64,000 nt of DNA, taken from positions 92,594,648-92,658,647 of the forward strand of contig NC_090728.1 of NCBI RefSeq assembly GCF_036898095.1. The letters run 5' to 3'. Below are positions 22,200-30,968 of the stretch, piece by piece. The stretch is from Palaemon carinicauda. Its lineage: Eukaryota; Arthropoda; Malacostraca; Decapoda; Palaemonidae. How positions within the stretch are numbered: position 1 is the first letter of the stretch; every line of letters starts with the position of its first letter. A model generated the notes under the pieces. It did no database searches. It was not told the DNA's origin and worked only from the letters and a program-made list of their open reading frames with translations. The position numbers and the translations under genes are program-made.

Positions 22200-24340
22200 A
22201 TAAGTTCCCTGTGAGGCGGCCCAAGTTCCGGTGGTATCAAAGCAACTATTAACCGGACTTTCTGGCCCCTATGGGACCAGCGGAACGTTTAGACCCGCAA
22301 TGGGTGTTGCCCTATTGAACCTCTTGCATGGGAGTGGATATTCTCGTCCTTTCCCCACATTTTGATGCTGTTCTCGGACTCGTCAAAGAAGGGGGGGGGG
22401 CATGTTCCGGTTCAGGCTTATGGTCAGGACCGGAAGGATACCTCCCCATCATTCAGGCAGGCTTAGGGGCCGTAGTCTGGCCCCTCTACAGATCCTACAG
22501 TTCCTGCCGAGTCGCTCCGTGCGCGACGACTTCATGATACTGGCGTATTCCAACCAGCAAGGGAGGCATTTTCATACCTTCGCATCTTGCAGTAGAGATA
22601 CTGAGATGATCCGAGGTCCTCTCAATACCACTATCGGCTCGCTCATTCCGGGCAGAGGAATGTTCTCTCCGACTACCTGAGCAGAGCCTCGCAGATGGAG
22701 AGTACCTGGGGGTCTTTGGCCTGTAGTTACCAGCAAGTCCTGGCCTGGGGGACCTGATCGCGACAGCCTGGAACTTCAAGCTTCCGCTGTTCTTCCCCCC
22801 GGTCTCAGACCCCAAGACTCTTTGGCAGGATGCTTTCTGGTGATGGTGGGACAACATCGACGCCTGCGTCTTCCCACCATTGTTGTCTGTTGAGCATGGG
22901 TCTCAACACGACCAGGTTGTCTGTCAACCTTTCGATGGCCCTGAGAGCTCCATTGTGACTATACGCAGAACGGTTTCCGGACCCTCTGCTTCCCCTGACG
23001 GAACTCCCGGGAGAGCTTCTTTCACGGCACAGGCTACTCAAACAACCACACTACAACATCTTTCACGAGCCGTTGCTTCGCTTCGGCTTCACGCCTGGAG
23101 ACACTACGCCGCCTCCTCAAGAAGAGACAACCCGCTACAGTCGCTGAGCGGAGGTCGCGTCACCTGCGATAGTCATCTGCAGGGGTCTACCAGGCGAAGT
23201 GAAGAGTCTTCTGTGGTTGGTGTCGTGGGAGAGATACCTCTTCCCTCGAGGCCTCTTCTCCAGCAGTTACGGAGTTACTGTATTGCTTTTCGGCGGGAGG
23301 AAACTCTTTTCCGCTCTCGGCAGCGAAGCCTTTCGCTCAGCCTTTCCCTGGCCTTCGGGCTGAAAGGAATAGACTTTTTCCTTCCCGCTGGACCTTTCTT
23401 CGCTCATGCGAAGCTGCGAACGTCCCTGCCCCCTGTTGGAGTGAGACCACCTCCATGGAGCATGGTTCGGACTCTTTAGTCCCTTAAGAGATCTTCTCAA
23501 GAACCATTACGTCAGGCCTCTGATCGTATTCCGTCTTGGGGGACGGTGTTCCTGCTCACTCTGGCCTCGGCCAGTGTGTAAGCAATCTTCTTGGTCTCGT
23601 ACGACTCCGCCCTTTCAAGAGAATAGGGGAAGGCAACATTCAGGTTCACTCTTGAGTTGTTTGCTAGACTCAGAATCTTGGGGTCCCGGCCCTTCGGTCC
23701 AACTCCTTCAAGATTTCGAGTCTCCATTCTGTATCAGATGACCCAAACCTTCTCATTCTTGCCAGTAAAGGAATTGAGGGGTTATCTTTGAGAACAGCTG
23801 CTGTTTGTCCTCACTAGCAGCCGGGTTGGGAGCACAGGAAGGACACAGGGGAGAGTCACCAGTATACCTCTTCAGCTCGGACTCAAGGACATTCATCTCG
23901 ACCTGAATCCAGACCCTCCCCCGTCACGTCGCCCTACAGCACGATGTCGGATACATCGCAACGTCCCTCGCCTTCGAGTAGAACTACTCTGTGACGCAGG
24001 TGCTACAAGCTGGAGTCTGGAAGCGTCTAATGACCTTCGCAGCCCGCTTCCTGCAGGACGTGACCCACAGGAGTATCGATACGTTTCTATCGCTCTGTGG
24101 TGGCTACACAACAGCTGGTCTAACCTCAGGCTCCTTTTTGGATAGGTAGCAGAAGGTTGAGGGCATTGTTTTAGTCTGCATGAACGAAAGAAGTATGTCT
24201 GGCCCTTACTTCTTTCTTCATCGTCTCCTCTACTGGGGAAGCAGCATCCTGGTCTCTGCATAGCTGACCTCAAACCTCTGCAGGTAAACCATGCTTCCTT
24301 GTGTTCCGAGTATTGAGTCAATACTGTCGCGTCCCCCATA
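22200..24340 (+). pseudogene. DIRS-B2 RNase H and tyrosine recombinase, heavily decayed
   Basis: RNase H is traceable near 22520-22680: 'DDFMILAYSNQQGRHFHTF' corresponds to 'CDNATVVAYIKKQGG' of B1, and 'SLIPGRGMFS' to 'RFIPGKRNVLAD'. 'DPKTLWQDAFWWWWDNID' near 22809-22860 matches the conserved segment after RNase H. A recombinase core-binding piece ('GVYQAKWRVF'-like) lies near 23185-23215. Its later parts are visible only as short blocks to about 24300. Many stops and frameshifts; inactive. Confidence 0.6.
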
Positions 24341-24595
24341 CCCTGACGAGGTGGTATTGGGAACGTCCTAACCCAGAGTTCCTTCTGGAACTCCAGGTCA
24401 ACTGCCTAGGACGGGTCACACTTTTTTCCTTCACACACAAGCTTATGTAGGCCACACGTTTCCTTGCGGAGCAAGGAACTTGTGAGGTGCAGGAACTCCT
24501 TTTTTCGAGTGCGACTCACTCGGATTCTGAGTCCCCGGGTAAAGCCAAAGCCTGTATGGCTGGGGACTTTCCACCCTTCCTAAGGGGTAAGTCAC

Positions 24596-24951
24596 CCAAT
24601 GTAAATAGCGTGGTTTGTATTTCGGTTACGGAACAAATGACAAATTCGGAGATAATTTGTATTTTTCCTAACTATACAAACCTTAGCTATTTACACATAT
24701 TTGCCCGCCAGCCCTGTCCCCCAAGGCAAGTCCTACCTCTAAGCGAAGTGAAGCAGTTCACCGGTGTGTGAGGGGGGGAGGGGTAGCTAGCTACCACTTC
24801 CCTACCCCCCTGCTAACTAGCGCGGGGGTGATACACCCTCGTTAAATTCTAATGGCTCGCCATTTCAGCTACGCCGAAAGGTAAACCCAATGTAAATAGC
24901 TAAGGTTTGTATGGTTAGGAAAAATACAAATTATCTCCGAATTTGTCATTT
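24596..24951 (-). repeat. ICR (24596-24695) and right ITR of B2
   Basis: 24596-24634 is the reverse complement of the left edge (17950-17988). 24635-24695 is the reverse complement of the right edge (about 24890-24951), so the ICR shows the closed-circle junction '...GTCATTT/GTTCCG...'. The right ITR then inverts the left leader, with 'CAGTTCACCGGTGTGTGAG' and 'CTAATGGCTCGCCATTTCAG'. This is the textbook DIRS arrangement. Confidence 0.9.
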
Positions 24952-25419
24952 TTAATATTGAAAGATGAGTGATGTAAAGTCAGAAATATTGTAAGGTGAA
25001 ATGACGTAAAGCTTAGCACAGTATTACTGTATTCAGTACAGTACTGTGTTTTTGTTAGTACTGGAGAGATTGAAATGACTGCTGTTGACTTCTCTTTGTC
25101 TCAATTGGATTCTGCAATACAAAGAGGAGAGTTTGCTACAATCTGAGGCTACCAGCACATGCATGAGTGTTGTCCCAGGCTTGTGGATGGATAGTCCTTT
25201 TAGCTCATGAGCACTTGGTTTCTTGGCACAGGCACCCTCTCACCAGAAGTGATTGTATTTAATATGTCTTGGTGTTTCTGGGTTTCTATTGGTGCCAGGA
25301 AGCATTTTCCTAATTAACACAGATGTTCAGTTGTGGTTAAACCAAAGGGTTTTATTTGGTTTATTGTCTTGGTAGTGCTTAGTTACATGTCATTATCAAG
25401 TAATGTCCTGAATTCAGAT
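24952..25419. other. No gene seen
   Basis: Anonymous sequence between B2 and the LINE 3' end. Confidence 0.5.
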
Positions 25420-26055
25420 CCCATCCCGTTGAGATACTACCGCTAGGGAGTTATGGGGTCCTTTGACTGGCCAGACAGTACTACATGGGACCCTTCTCTC
25501 TAGTTACGGTTCTTTCCCTTTGCCTACACAGACACCAAATAGTCTGGCCTATTCTTTACAGATTCTCCTCTGTCCTCATACACCAGACAACACTGAGATT
25601 GCCAAATAATTCTTCTTCACTCAAGGGGTTAACGACTGTACTGTAATTATTTAGTGGCTACTTTCCTCTTGGTAATGGTAGAAGAGACTCTTCAGCTATG
25701 GTAAGCAGCTCTTCTAGAAGGACACTCCAAAATCAAACCATTGTTCTCTAGTCTTGGGTAGTGCCATAGCCTCTGTACCATGGTCTTCCACTGTCTTTGG
25801 TTAGAGTTCTCTTGCTTGAGGGTACACTCAGGCACACTTCTATCTAGTTTCTCTTCCTCCTGTTTTATTAAAGTTTTTATGGTTTTTATAGCAAATATTT
25901 ATTTTAATATTACTATACTGTACTTAAGATATTTTATTTTTCTTTATTTCCTATCCTCACTTAGCTATTTTCCCTGTTGGGGCCCCTGGGCTTATAGCAT
26001 CTTGCTTTTCCAATTAGGGTTGTAGCTTAGCATTTAATAATAATGATAATTTGTA
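25420..26055 (+). mobile_element. LINE 3' end, 5'-truncated copy
   Basis: 25960-26040 repeats the tail of the first LINE: 'CTATTTTCCCTGTTGG', 'TTGCTTTTCCAATTAGGGTT', then AATAATGATAAT. Upstream text to about 25420 looks like its non-coding 3' region. The 81-codon ORF at 25780-26025 is a chance frame. Confidence 0.7.
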
Positions 26056-26374
26056 TTGAATTACTGCTCCGTCATCTTATTTTATAGTCCAATAGATTTC
26101 TTTGTTAGCTGTGATATCAGTCTGAAAGCATGCTTATCTTATTTCTCAAATGAATCTATCAGTAGAAAATTTGAGCTTTTTGGAATGTTTTCAATAATTG
26201 TGTTCAAGTTTTAAAAGAAATTAATGTTGAGTGAATTGCTGCTTAGGTAGATTTATTTTCCTTTTAGGTAAATGATTATCTTGAGATTTTATTTTTTTAT
26301 GATATAAGATAAAAATTTATTGTTAGTGAAAGTATCTTTCCTTATTTTCTCCTGTATCTCTATTTCTTTTATAG
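26056..26374. other. No gene seen; ends in a splice acceptor
   Basis: T-rich sequence. The last part is a strong pyrimidine tract ending in TAG at 26372-26374, directly before the candidate host exon. Confidence 0.5.
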
Positions 26375-26540
26375 GTGTATGTATTTGGGTTGAGATGTCA
26401 AAATTGGCACGGCGTGGTGCCAAGGGCCGCTCACCCCGCCAGCGTAGCATGGTCGACTATTTTTCTTCTCGTGAGATGAAAGAAAATAGTATGTCAAATC
26501 CACTCCGATCATCTAAACCTAATAAGCCTGTTGCTAAAGT
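26375..26540 (+). CDS. Candidate host-gene exon with PIP-box-like motif
   Basis: The exon is framed by a pyrimidine-rich acceptor ('TTTCTTTTATAG') and a consensus donor GTAAGT at 26541. An ATG at 26395 opens 'MSKLARRGAKGRSPRQRSMV', then 'DYFSSREMKENSMSNPLR' and 'SSKPNKPVAKV'. 'QRSMVDYF' (codons about 16-23) fits the PCNA-interacting pattern Q-x-x-(I/L/M)-x-x-(F/Y)-(F/Y), with basic residues in front. The exon ends in phase 2 and joins without a stop to 47710. No upstream stop separates the ATG from the acceptor, so the start is not certain. The gene is not identified. N-terminal PIP-like motifs plus acidic segments occur in several replication and repair proteins, for example BLM-type helicases. 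That is a suggestion only. Confidence 0.55.
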
Positions 26541-27433
26541 GTAAGTAGGATTTATAATTGTTTCTATGCAGCATACAAACCTTTGTCCTTTAATGAAGGA
26601 TATTATTTTAGCTCGAGCTGAAATCTGTCGTTAAAAGTTGAATAATGAGCGTTTATCCAACTAGGGTAAGGAGCCTTCCTCCCTTCTAGTCAAATAGTCT
26701 TTTCTTTCGTTTCAACTGCTGCTAGGGACGGATGCATGAGAGAGCTCTGTAACTATAAATTCTTTCACTTTCCAGAAAGTTAATTTGTTCCGTAATTGGA
26801 ATACAAACCTGTGCTATTTGTATGGATATTACTTTCGGCAAAGCTGAAAGGATGACCCTTCAGAAAATTAGCGAGGGTTAACCACCCATCCCGCTAGTTA
26901 GCGAAGGGGTTGTTTGTTAGTAACTACCCCTCTCGCTCACACACATGTGATTGTACTCAACTTTGCTTTTGGCTTATACAATGAACCGTTGCTTCCGCTC
27001 TTTATCAAGGGGTCCTCGACTTACGATGTTGATCTGTTCTTAAGACGCGGTATACAGTAACCCGAATTTCAGTGTAAGTTGGAACATCATAAATAAATTA
27101 CTCTATACGTATTGTACTATAACAAAATGTAACAAAGGACAATAAAAGTATTAGAAAATTAGAAAACAATTCCTTACCACATGCATTAACCCACGAAGGA
27201 CGACCCGTCCATATAATGGATGCATTAATTGCCATCAACTAGCGAGCGTCTATATTGTGGATGCATTTTTTTCATCTTTTCTCCCTCATACGTATGCCTC
27301 TAGCTCCGCCTTCTATTGTCGTCACAGGCTACTTTAACCTATCAGTGATCGTTTACAAAGCAAAGTTGCCAGAAATCTTATACTTTGAGGTTATAGGAGT
27401 GTGCTGAGCATGCGCCGTTGGCGATGGGGTTAG

Positions 27434-27634
27434 GTGCCGTTTAGCCTATCGATCGAGATTTTGTTATTGGTTGGCGGGATAAAAGATATTGATTACCTTT
27501 ATGATTCAGAAACAAGTGCTGATGATTTGGACAGCCATAGTGAGCATGATAATGATGATTATATTACTAATAGTGATGTTTATGATGAAGATCTTGACAT
27601 TGAACCTGTTGCTTCATCCTGTCTTTTGTGTTAG
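27434..27634 (+). pseudogene. Possible N-terminal remnant of a piggyBac transposase
   Basis: A 66-codon frame rich in Asp/Glu/Ser: 'IDYLYDSETSADDLDSHSEH' followed by 'DNDDYITNSDVYDEDLDIEP'. Acidic N-termini of this kind precede the catalytic domain in piggyBac transposases (family knowledge). It stops in the hairpin at 27621-27664 and no DDD catalytic core follows. It lies within the TTAA-bounded unit. It could also be a chance frame, but its composition differs from the A/T-rich flanks. Confidence 0.4.
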
Positions 27635-27664
27635 TAGGGCAGAAGCCCTACTAACACAAAAGAC
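27621..27664. repeat. Perfect 20-bp hairpin
   Basis: 'GTCTTTTGTGTTAGTAGGGC', a 4-nt loop AGAA, then the exact reverse complement. No T-run follows and no mismatch has accumulated in the arms, in contrast to the decayed surroundings. Confidence 0.95.
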
Positions 27665-28233
27665 ATCACTCACAGGAACAATAAAGATTAATTCTATATT
27701 TAGTTCTAAATGCTTATATTATCTATCAGCAAAATGCTGATAGGCAATCCAAGAGATAGTTATAAACGCTGTAATATTTTTGTAAATCCGCATTACCAAA
27801 TGGTGAAAAAGTGTCACTTGATATGTTGATATATAATTTTTTTTTACCACGCTATTACTAGATAGAATATTCTGATTTTTTTGGGAATTTTTCAAAATTA
27901 CATTCTTTACAAAATTAGCACTGTTATAACAAATAGGAATAATAAGTTTTGTAATAATCCAGCTTCAAAGTGACTTTGATTTTTTTTGCAACTGTGATTT
28001 CTAAAGACTTTTTTTTTTTTATATCCAAAGTAATTAACAATGTATTAAACAATAAATGCCATATTGAAAAAGCTCATCTTCTTGCGGTTTCAATGATACC
28101 AAATACTTAAATATTAGAGTGAAAAATAATATATTTACAGTTTTTTTTTTCTTTTTTCTATAAATATCAATAAACCGTCTTCGTCCTTTGGCGGCGGCGA
28201 CCGTCGTCCTTCGTGGGTTAAAGTAAATTTTAA

Positions 28234-28825
28234 TTAAAAAAAAGGAAAATTCCTTACCGTATTCCTACTAGCTGAAAACTCTTCACTTTCACTTTCTTCC
28301 CCCCTTTCTTTTTTCAACTCTTCAAACAATCTTATCGCCTTCTCCTGAATCACCATAAGGCGCACCGGAATACGCCGTTGATTTTGATCTTCCAACCAAT
28401 ACCAATAATCTTTCCATTTCAATAATTAAACCACTACGCTGCTTGGTTATCACTGTTGCTTTCATAGGAGCAGATCCTGTCACTTGTTCAACGATGCGCT
28501 CTTTATCCTTACGAATGGTAGCCATGGTCGAACGACTAAGGCCAAGCGACTGGCCAATGTTCGTTGGCGTTTCACTGTTTTTAGATCGCTTAATAATGTC
28601 TAATTTCACTTCCATGGTGATTGCCTTTCTTTTCTTTGATGCACTACCATCAGAAGAATCTGCATTACGCTTTGGAGCACTAAAGGAAGGGAAAAAGTTT
28701 AAAAAAACCAACCAAACACGTGAGAGAAAGAACTGGCGTACACAACCAAAATGGCGTTTCACTGAAACTGAGTGATGCGACTGACGCCGTCTTCCTGGCC
28801 CACAACCACAACAAAGCGTATTCAT
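28234..28825 (-). pseudogene. Tigger/pogo transposase, N-terminal DNA-binding part
   Basis: 28825 to 28322 reads 'SASKKRKAITMEVKLDIIKR', then 'NIGQSLGLSRSTMATIRKDK' and 'SAPMKATVITKQRSGLIIEM', the helix-turn-helix of Tigger (CENP-B/pogo) transposases. After a frameshift, 28422-28234 continues 'WLEDQNQRRIPVRLMVIQEK' and 'AIRLFEELKKERGEESESEE', the second helix-turn-helix region. The catalytic DDE domain is absent: the frame ends 13 bp before the piggyBac insertion and nothing resumes on its far side. Confidence 0.85.
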
Positions 28826-29010
28826 CCGCTGTGCACTAGAAACTAGTTCGTAATTATTTACGTCGCTTACGACGTTCGTAACCTCGAAACAGTGTAAGTC
28901 GGGACCGTCATAACCCGAGGAATTCCTGTCAGTATTTTTGGACTGCCATTATTCTTTTTGTGCTTTTTCTTTCAGATTGTGTTTGTGTTTGCGTGTGTTA
29001 GTGCCCCTGC

Positions 29011-29337
29011 ATGCCGATCATGCTAACCTGCCCTGGTCCTGAGAGCCGCTCCTGCGGTACCTTCACGTCATCCGAAGATACCGATCCTCACAGTCTGTGT
29101 CCGGCTTGCCAGGGTCAGCGCTGTACGGAGGAGAGTAGGACTAAGTGTAGTGCATGTCGGGAGTGGTCTGCCTCCCAATGGGAAAAATTTGGCTGACGGC
29201 AGAAGTCTAAAAGTGATTCTTTTTCGAAGGTTTCTTTGAAGCAGAAAAAACCTAAAGCTTGTTCTTCTACTTCCTTACATTCCTCCAAAGCTGCTGCTTC
29301 TACTCCCCGACATTTCTCCAAAGCTTCTTTGTTCCAG
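29011..29337 (+). pseudogene. DIRS-C1 gag, N-terminal fragment
   Basis: The ATG at 29011 opens 'MPIMLTCPGPESRSCGTF' and continues 'DPHSLCPACQGQRC' and 'KCSACREWSASQWEKFG' to a TGA at 29194-29196. It carries the same H-x2-C-x2-C-x4-C...C-x2-C array as the A and D gags. After the stop the frame continues Lys/Ser-rich ('SKVSLKQKKPKA') until C2 begins. Confidence 0.7.
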
Positions 29338-30625
29338 CGCAAATACAAACTCTTCGCTATTTATAGGGGTATTCCTTTTCAGCGAAGCTGATAGTCTAGC
29401 CAAGACAATTTTAGTGAGGGATAATTACCCCCATCCCCTAGTTAGCAGTTGGGGGCTAGGGTATCCCGGCTACCCTGCTCACTCACACCAGTCGGCTGAG
29501 TAACCACTTTTGCTTTTGGCTAGGGCAAGTGCAGACGTACCGTCGCTCTCTCCCGTATTTTAGACTTGCCTTAGCTAATAATTTTCCTTTTTCTTGTTGC
29601 AGGTGTGTGTGTGACTGCAGTCCCGGTATGCAGACATTTCTTGGTCCCGAGGGCCGCATGTGCGGTGCCTTCATGTTGTCTGTTGAGAGGAGCCGTCACC
29701 TACTGTGCCCGACTTGCCGGGGCCATTGGTGTTCACGGGACAACACCTGAGATCAGTGTCGAGGGTGGCCTGCTTCCCAGTGGGAGAGGTTTGGGCGTAG
29801 GAAGAAGTCTAAGCGGGATTCTTCACCTTCTCTTTCTGAAGCTATTCCTCGGTGGGGAACTTCCGGAGTACGGCCGAGTAGCAGCACATGGCTTGTGACT
29901 CCAGGTCAACCCTGTGGGATAGGTGAAGGCGTTGACTCCCCTAGCGAGTCTGCTACTTCCCTTTCCCCATGGAGCGCCTGGTCTTTCTCGGATATTGCAT
30001 CCTTTTGGCCATTGTTGGGTGTCGATGGTCCTCTCTTGAAGTAAGTTCTGTTCGAATTCCTTCTGTTGGGAGCAGAGGGAAGGTGGTTATCTCCTTCCTC
30101 TGCGGAGGTTGAACCTCCTTGTGACACCTAAATTTTTGCTGATCCACCAGGGGCATTGGCAGAGCATTCTCATAAGCAGGTATCCCCTTCGGGCGAACGA
30201 GTCTCGGTCGCGAGAGAAGACTGCCACTGGGCATCGGCGGTCCCTGTACGCTTATGGTTCTCCTCTGGGGCTGTAGGAAGAGCTTTATCTTAAGGGGTTT
30301 GTGACCCCTCTCCATCCTAGACGTTCTCCTCTCATGCTGTGAGGATAGGTCTCTTTGAACCTGCTGGTTCTCCTTACATTGATACTTTGGGGTCTCATGA
30401 TGATCACCCTTTGGGCTGGCATGATCGTGAGCCTTTGGGCTCTCGTCATGTTGATCCTGCTGGTTCTCATGACCGTAGGAGTCCTTCGGGCCTCCGTTGC
30501 GCTGAACCTTTGTATTCTCGTGACTTGGAACTTCCGGGTTCCAGTTACGCTGAGTCTTCGGGCTCTCGTAACGGTAGTTACATTCAGCCTTCGGGCTCTC
30601 GTGCCATCAGTCACACTGGACCTTC
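29338..30625 (+). mobile_element. DIRS element C2, left part (resumes at 40292)
   Basis: Left end 'GTTCCAGCGCAAATACAAAC' near 29331, with the leader ('AGCGAAGCTGATAGTC', 'GCTCACTCACACCAG'). It begins inside C1 gag. Gag is split near 30625 by element D and continues at 40292 with the same peptide repeat. Confidence 0.75.
29628..30625 (+). pseudogene. DIRS-C2 gag, first part, broken
   Basis: The ATG at 29628 follows an acceptor-like 'TTTTTCTTGTTGCAG' and opens 'MQTFLGPEGRMCGAF'. The Cys/His cluster ('LLCPTCRGHWC') has lost its usual His (RSRHLLC), and a TGA lies at 29748-29750. Downstream, in other frames, come 'GWPASQWERFGRRKKSK' and, at 30339-30625, repeats such as 'EPLGSRHVDPAGSHD' and 'YAESSGSRNGS'. 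Unit length is about 11 residues. The rest lies at 40292-40818. Confidence 0.65.
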
Positions 30626-30631
30626 TTGTTT

Positions 30632-30850
30632 TATGATTAGAACTTACCTGGCAGTTATATATATATAGCTATAGTCTCTAGTCTCTGACTTTCGGCAGAA
30701 TTTTTCAAAGATTGCGGCAACCGCCTTGTGGTGGTTGTGTGGTTAGGTGGTTAACAACCCTTACAGGGTGGTACTTGGAATCATTCCCGTTTTCTGTTCT
30801 TCAGATCATCTCTGCCGGCCGGATCGACAACACGTTGGTCCGTCATTAGA
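30632..30850 (+). repeat. Left ITR of D
   Basis: 'GAACTTACCTGGCAGTTATA' through 'GGTACTTGGAATCATTCCCG'. The inverse copy is at 38031-38227, with the outermost part at 40240-40291. Confidence 0.9.
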
Positions 30851-30968
30851 GTTTTTTCTTTCGCTTTCCCTGTGTCGCTGTACCAGTCTGCTCTTTGGTG
30901 AAGTACATTGATTTGGGGATTTGGCAATCGTGTTTTGTTTCTTCTGTGTGTTTTGCATTTTGATTATT

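Larger units (their letters stand above)
17950..24951 (+). mobile_element. DIRS retrotransposon B2, both ends present, internally decayed
   Basis: Left end 'GTTCCGTAACCGAAATAC' at 17950. The right end, 'AATTTGTCATTT' finishing at 24951, is fixed by the ICR at 24596-24695, which carries the complement of both edges back to back. The internal gag/pol/recombinase frames are heavily decayed, unlike B1. A complete-looking 5S rRNA sequence sits in the RT region. About 7.0 kb. Confidence 0.85.
27186..28221. mobile_element. piggyBac-type element, about 1.04 kb, internally deleted
   Basis: TTAA at 27186-27189 and 28218-28221. The inverted ends 'CCCACGAAGGACGAC' match perfectly at 15 bp. It contains an acidic ORF and a perfect hairpin but no catalytic domain, so it is non-autonomous. 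Confidence 0.9.
27008..28925 (-). mobile_element. Tigger/pogo-type DNA transposon with a nested piggyBac
   Basis: Imperfect inverted ends: 'GGTCCTCGACTTACGATG' at 27011-27028, and near the right end (about 28896-28922) the reverse complement of 'CCTCGGGTTATGACGG'. The N-terminal transposase fragment lies on the minus strand at the right. A TTAA-flanked element replaces or interrupts the rest. Exact ends and the target duplication are not certain. Confidence 0.75.
26787..29337 (+). mobile_element. DIRS element C1, left part, split by a Tigger
   Basis: Left end 'GTTCCGTAATTGGAATAC' at 26787, then a leader like that of B ('TTTCGGCAAAGCTGAAAGG', 'CTCGCTCACACACATGTG') up to about 27007. After the Tigger insertion it resumes near 28926 with an acceptor-like tract ('TTTTTCTTTCAG') and the start of gag. 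It is cut at about 29337, where the left end of C2 begins. No pol. Confidence 0.75.
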
